Below, in pieces: positions 13,246 through 15,363 of a stretch of 15,363 nucleotides of DNA. The stretch's first letter is position 1; each line of letters starts with the position of its first letter. A program made the translations under genes and the position numbers. The notes below the pieces were generated by a model. It did no database searches and was not told where the DNA came from. It saw nothing but the letters and a program-made list of their open reading frames with translations. This DNA comes from Erysipelotrichaceae bacterium (GTDB lineage: Bacteria > Bacillota_I > Bacilli_A > Erysipelotrichales > Erysipelotrichaceae): the NCBI GenBank assembly GCA_017512625.1, contig JAFWFB010000005.1, positions 1 through 15,363 of the forward strand. Direction: 5' to 3'.

Positions 13246-14169
13246 ATGCTAAAGTATATCTTCAAAAGATTAATAATCGGCGTTCTGACATTATTGATCC
13301 TTTCAACTATTACCTTTTTCGGAGTAAGAGCTATGCCTGGTAATCCATTCGATCAGGATAACAAGGTTATCGCTCCTGAAACTTTCCAGGCTTTGCAGGA
13401 AAAATTCCACCTGGATAAATCGCTGCCAGAACAATTCCTTATCTTCTTAAGAAATGCGGCACACGGCGATTTCGGAGAGTCGATCTCCAAGAAAGGTAAG
13501 ATGGTTACCGATATCATCGCTTTGCGTTTTCCGGTAACAGCCAAGCTTGGAGCATTAGCCTTCTGCTTTGCGATGGTCGTTGGTCTGACGCTGGGTATCA
13601 TATCGGCACTGACCAAACACCGCTGGGTCAATAGTTTGATCACCTTCATGTGTACCATTGGTATCTCGATACCGGGCTTCCTGTTTGCCTTGGGTATGAT
13701 GATAATATTCGGTGTCAAGCTAGGGTGGCTGCCGGTATTGGGTCTGCAGGGACCTCAATATTACATCATGCCGGTAATGGCCCTTGCCTTAGGACCGATC
13801 GCTTCGGTCACCAGACTTACCAGAAGTTCGCTGCGTGATGTCATGAATGAAGACTACATCATTCTTTCCCGAAGCAAAGGCAACTCTGAACTTCGTACCA
13901 TCGTCCTTCACGGACTCAAGAATGCCCTGCTTCCGGTCATCACCTACGCAGGACCGACCTTCGCCGGAATGATCACCGGATCAATGATCATCGAAACACT
14001 GTTTACCGTACCGGGAATCGGCGCTGAGTTTACCAATAGTATTACCAACCGTGACTATACACTGGTAATGGCATTAACGATGCTGTTCGGTTCACTGGTC
14101 ATCATAATGAACCTGATCTCGGATATCGTTGCTGCGATCATCGACCCGAGAATCAAACTTGGAAAGTAA
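13246..14169 (+). CDS. oppB: Oligopeptide/dipeptide ABC transporter permease (OppB/DppB type)
   Basis: First membrane subunit of a peptide importer, 307 residues, with about six transmembrane helices. It opens with the family-typical MLKYIFKRLIIGVLTLLILS helix, followed by RAMPGNPF (28-35) and the extracytoplasmic LDKSLPEQFLIFL segment. The EAA loop that docks on the ATPase is clear at about 201-231: EDYIILSRSKGNS followed by HGLKNALLPV. The end, DIVAAIIDPRIKL (293-305), is also standard. AGGGGG at 13233-13238 is the likely ribosome binding site; the GGAG touching the ATG is too close. The second permease and an ATPase follow. No binding-protein gene is on its upstream side, so one would have to lie beyond the right edge or elsewhere. 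Whether Opp or Dpp cannot be told. Confidence 0.92.
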   Translation: MLKYIFKRLIIGVLTLLILSTITFFGVRAMPGNPFDQDNKVIAPETFQALQEKFHLDKSLPEQFLIFLRNAAHGDFGESISKKGKMVTDIIALRFPVTAKLGALAFCFAMVVGLTLGIISALTKHRWVNSLITFMCTIGISIPGFLFALGMMIIFGVKLGWLPVLGLQGPQYYIMPVMALALGPIASVTRLTRSSLRDVMNEDYIILSRSKGNSELRTIVLHGLKNALLPVITYAGPTFAGMITGSMIIETLFTVPGIGAEFTNSITNRDYTLVMALTMLFGSLVIIMNLISDIVAAIIDPRIKLGK

Positions 14170-14183
14170 AGGAGGAAGGAATT

Positions 14184-15110
14184 GTGAGTGAAGAAAAATT
14201 GATTATTACTGACGATCTGTTTGAAAAGATTCCTGAATCCGAAAAGAATGCGGAATTTATAGCCGTCAGTCTGAAGACTTTCGCCAAGGATGCCTGGGGA
14301 CGTTTCAAAAAGAATAAGCTGGCATTAGCCGGACTGATCTTCCTAGTCATCATGGTCATCTTAGCGATCTTTGTACCGATGCTCTCACCATATGAGTTCG
14401 ATGCTCAGGATCTGGCCAACCGTAACTCCCTTCCTAGCCTTATCCATCCGTTTGGAACCGACAAACTGGGAAGAGACATCTTTGTAAGAATCTTCTATGG
14501 GGCACGTATCTCCTTATTCATTGGTTTCTCGACAGCAGCCATCAACCTGGTCATCGGTGTCGTATATGGCGGTATCGCCGGTTATGTTGGCGGTAAGGTC
14601 GATATGGTCATGATGAGACTGATCGATATCGTTTACTCGATCCCGTCACTGATCTATGTCGTCATGATCCTGTTGGTATTCGGTGATAGCGTCGGATCGA
14701 TGATGCTGGCGATCTGTCTTACTTCCTGGATCGGTATGGCCCGTCAGGTAAGAGCTCAGATCATGTCACTCAAGGAGATGGAATTCTCCCTGGCTGCCAA
14801 GGTAATCGGTGCCAGTGATAGCAGGATCTTATTCAGACACTTAGTCATCAATGCTTTAGGTCCGATCATCGTATCGCTGACCATGATGGTTCCGGGAGCT
14901 ATCTTCACTGAATCATCACTAAGCTTCATTGGTATCGGTCTTAACCCGGCCATCCCTTCCTGGGGCAAACTTGCCAATGACTGCCGACAACTGATCTTTA
15001 CCACTCCGATCCAGATCATCTGGCCGGTAGCGGCGATCTGTTTGACGATCCTGTCTCTCAACTTTATCGGAGACGGCATCGGTGAAGCCTTCCAGGCTAA
15101 GACAAGGTAG
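14184..15110 (+). CDS. oppC: Oligopeptide/dipeptide ABC transporter permease (OppC/DppC type)
   Basis: Second permease of the peptide importer, 308 residues. A cytoplasmic N-terminal extension (about 1-45) includes the OppC_N-like AWGRFKKNKLALAGLI and leads into helix 1 (47-68). Next comes the conserved HPFGTDKLGRDIF at 88-100, then GARISLFIG and the remaining helices. The EAA loop is at about 199-230 (MEFSLAAKVIGAS followed by HLVINALGPIIV). The ending LNFIGDGIGEAF is typical. The GTG start is set by AAAGGAGG at 14168-14175, eight bases upstream and overlapping the end of the first permease gene; this tight spacing shows an operon. It pairs with the upstream permease to form the translocation pore. 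Confidence 0.92.
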   Translation: MSEEKLIITDDLFEKIPESEKNAEFIAVSLKTFAKDAWGRFKKNKLALAGLIFLVIMVILAIFVPMLSPYEFDAQDLANRNSLPSLIHPFGTDKLGRDIFVRIFYGARISLFIGFSTAAINLVIGVVYGGIAGYVGGKVDMVMMRLIDIVYSIPSLIYVVMILLVFGDSVGSMMLAICLTSWIGMARQVRAQIMSLKEMEFSLAAKVIGASDSRILFRHLVINALGPIIVSLTMMVPGAIFTESSLSFIGIGLNPAIPSWGKLANDCRQLIFTTPIQIIWPVAAICLTILSLNFIGDGIGEAFQAKTR

Positions 15111-15120
15111 GTGAAAGATT

Positions 15121-15363
15121 ATGGCATTATTAGAAGTAAAAAATCTCAGTACCATATTTAAGACCTATTCCGGCGACGTACAGGCCGTCCGTGATGTATC
15201 CTTCAAAGTCGAGCAGGGTGAAGCACTGGGTATCGTCGGTGAGTCCGGATCAGGCAAATCTCAGACGATGTATTCCATTATCGGATTGCTTGCCGACAAT
15301 GGTGTCGTAACCAGCGGCGATGTCACCTTCGATGGTGTAGACATTTCCCGCAAGAACTTTACC
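15121..15363 (+). CDS. oppD: Peptide ABC transporter ATP-binding protein, N-terminal fragment (OppD type)
   Basis: The first 81 codons of an ATPase subunit cut off by the window edge. ATG 15121 follows AGGTG (15109-15113), which overlaps the stop of the second permease gene. The start MALLEVKNLSTIF and the block YSGDVQAVRDVSFKVEQGE are typical of OppD/DppD. Walker A is complete at residues 40-47 (GESGSGKS). The following QTMYSIIGLL and SGDVTFDGVDI fit the OppD rather than OppF pattern. The Q-loop, signature, Walker B and C-terminal peptide-transporter domain lie outside the window. It powers import through the two upstream permeases. Confidence 0.9.
   Translation, partial: MALLEVKNLSTIFKTYSGDVQAVRDVSFKVEQGEALGIVGESGSGKSQTMYSIIGLLADNGVVTSGDVTFDGVDISRKNFT

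Noticed and set aside
1..15363. CRISPR array, tRNA, rRNA, insertion sequence or prophage
   Set aside because: No regularly spaced repeats, no tRNA-like T-arm or acceptor pairing, no transposase or integrase frames and no terminal inverted repeats were seen on either strand.

Overview
The window is bacterial chromosome with protein-coding genes packed on both strands. It has short intergenic gaps, strong AGGAGG-type ribosome binding sites and many rho-independent terminators, and it falls within low-to-moderate GC Bacillota. The gene mix (DegV, LarC, adenine deaminase of the Ade type, SPFH plus a ribbon-helix-helix protein, YjjU-like patatin, Opp operon) fits an anaerobic, gut-type Firmicute. 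An Erysipelotrichia-like host is my impression from protein style, not something I could test. I see no phage, insertion sequence, CRISPR array, tRNA or rRNA.

Layout, left to right. (1) Positions 1-897, minus strand: a cystine-type amino-acid ABC transporter, with a solute-binding lipoprotein followed by the first 22 codons of what is probably its permease. (2) 1009-3083, plus strand, divergent from (1): an L-2-amino-thiazoline-4-carboxylate hydrolase-family protein and a cytoplasmic M28 peptidase, ending in a strong terminator. (3) 3173-7410, plus strand: a run of membrane-linked genes in several transcription units. These are a 7-TM unknown, an AIM24-family protein with a TM/coiled-coil partner, a patatin-like phospholipase, and an SPFH protein overlapped by a small ribbon-helix-helix DNA-binding protein. 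(4) 7499-8875, plus strand: a metallo-beta-lactamase-fold hydrolase and a HAD phosphatase. (5) 9040-10272: larC, the nickel insertase for the nickel-pincer cofactor, behind a leader rich in possible hairpins. (6) 10414-11244: a DegV/FakB-type fatty-acid-binding protein. It converges on (7), ade on the minus strand (11314-13041), with one bidirectional terminator between them. (8) 13246 to the right edge: an Opp/Dpp peptide ABC operon (two permeases and the start of an ATPase).

How the genes may work together: block 1 plus the first gene of block 2 suggests uptake of cystine-like compounds and release of cysteine from thiazoline or peptide sources. Block 8 imports peptides that the M28 enzyme could trim. 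Block 3 looks like membrane maintenance or lipid handling (SPFH, patatin, AIM24, and DegV further on). Its last unit may be autoregulated by the ribbon-helix-helix protein, because a perfect 17-bp palindrome lies over the -10 region. The points most worth a second look are that SPFH/RHH/operator arrangement, the larC leader with competing helices, and the three TGAAAATAAT repeats at helical-turn spacing between ade and opp.

Limits: all family calls come from reading motifs by eye, without database searches. Promoters are consensus matches only.
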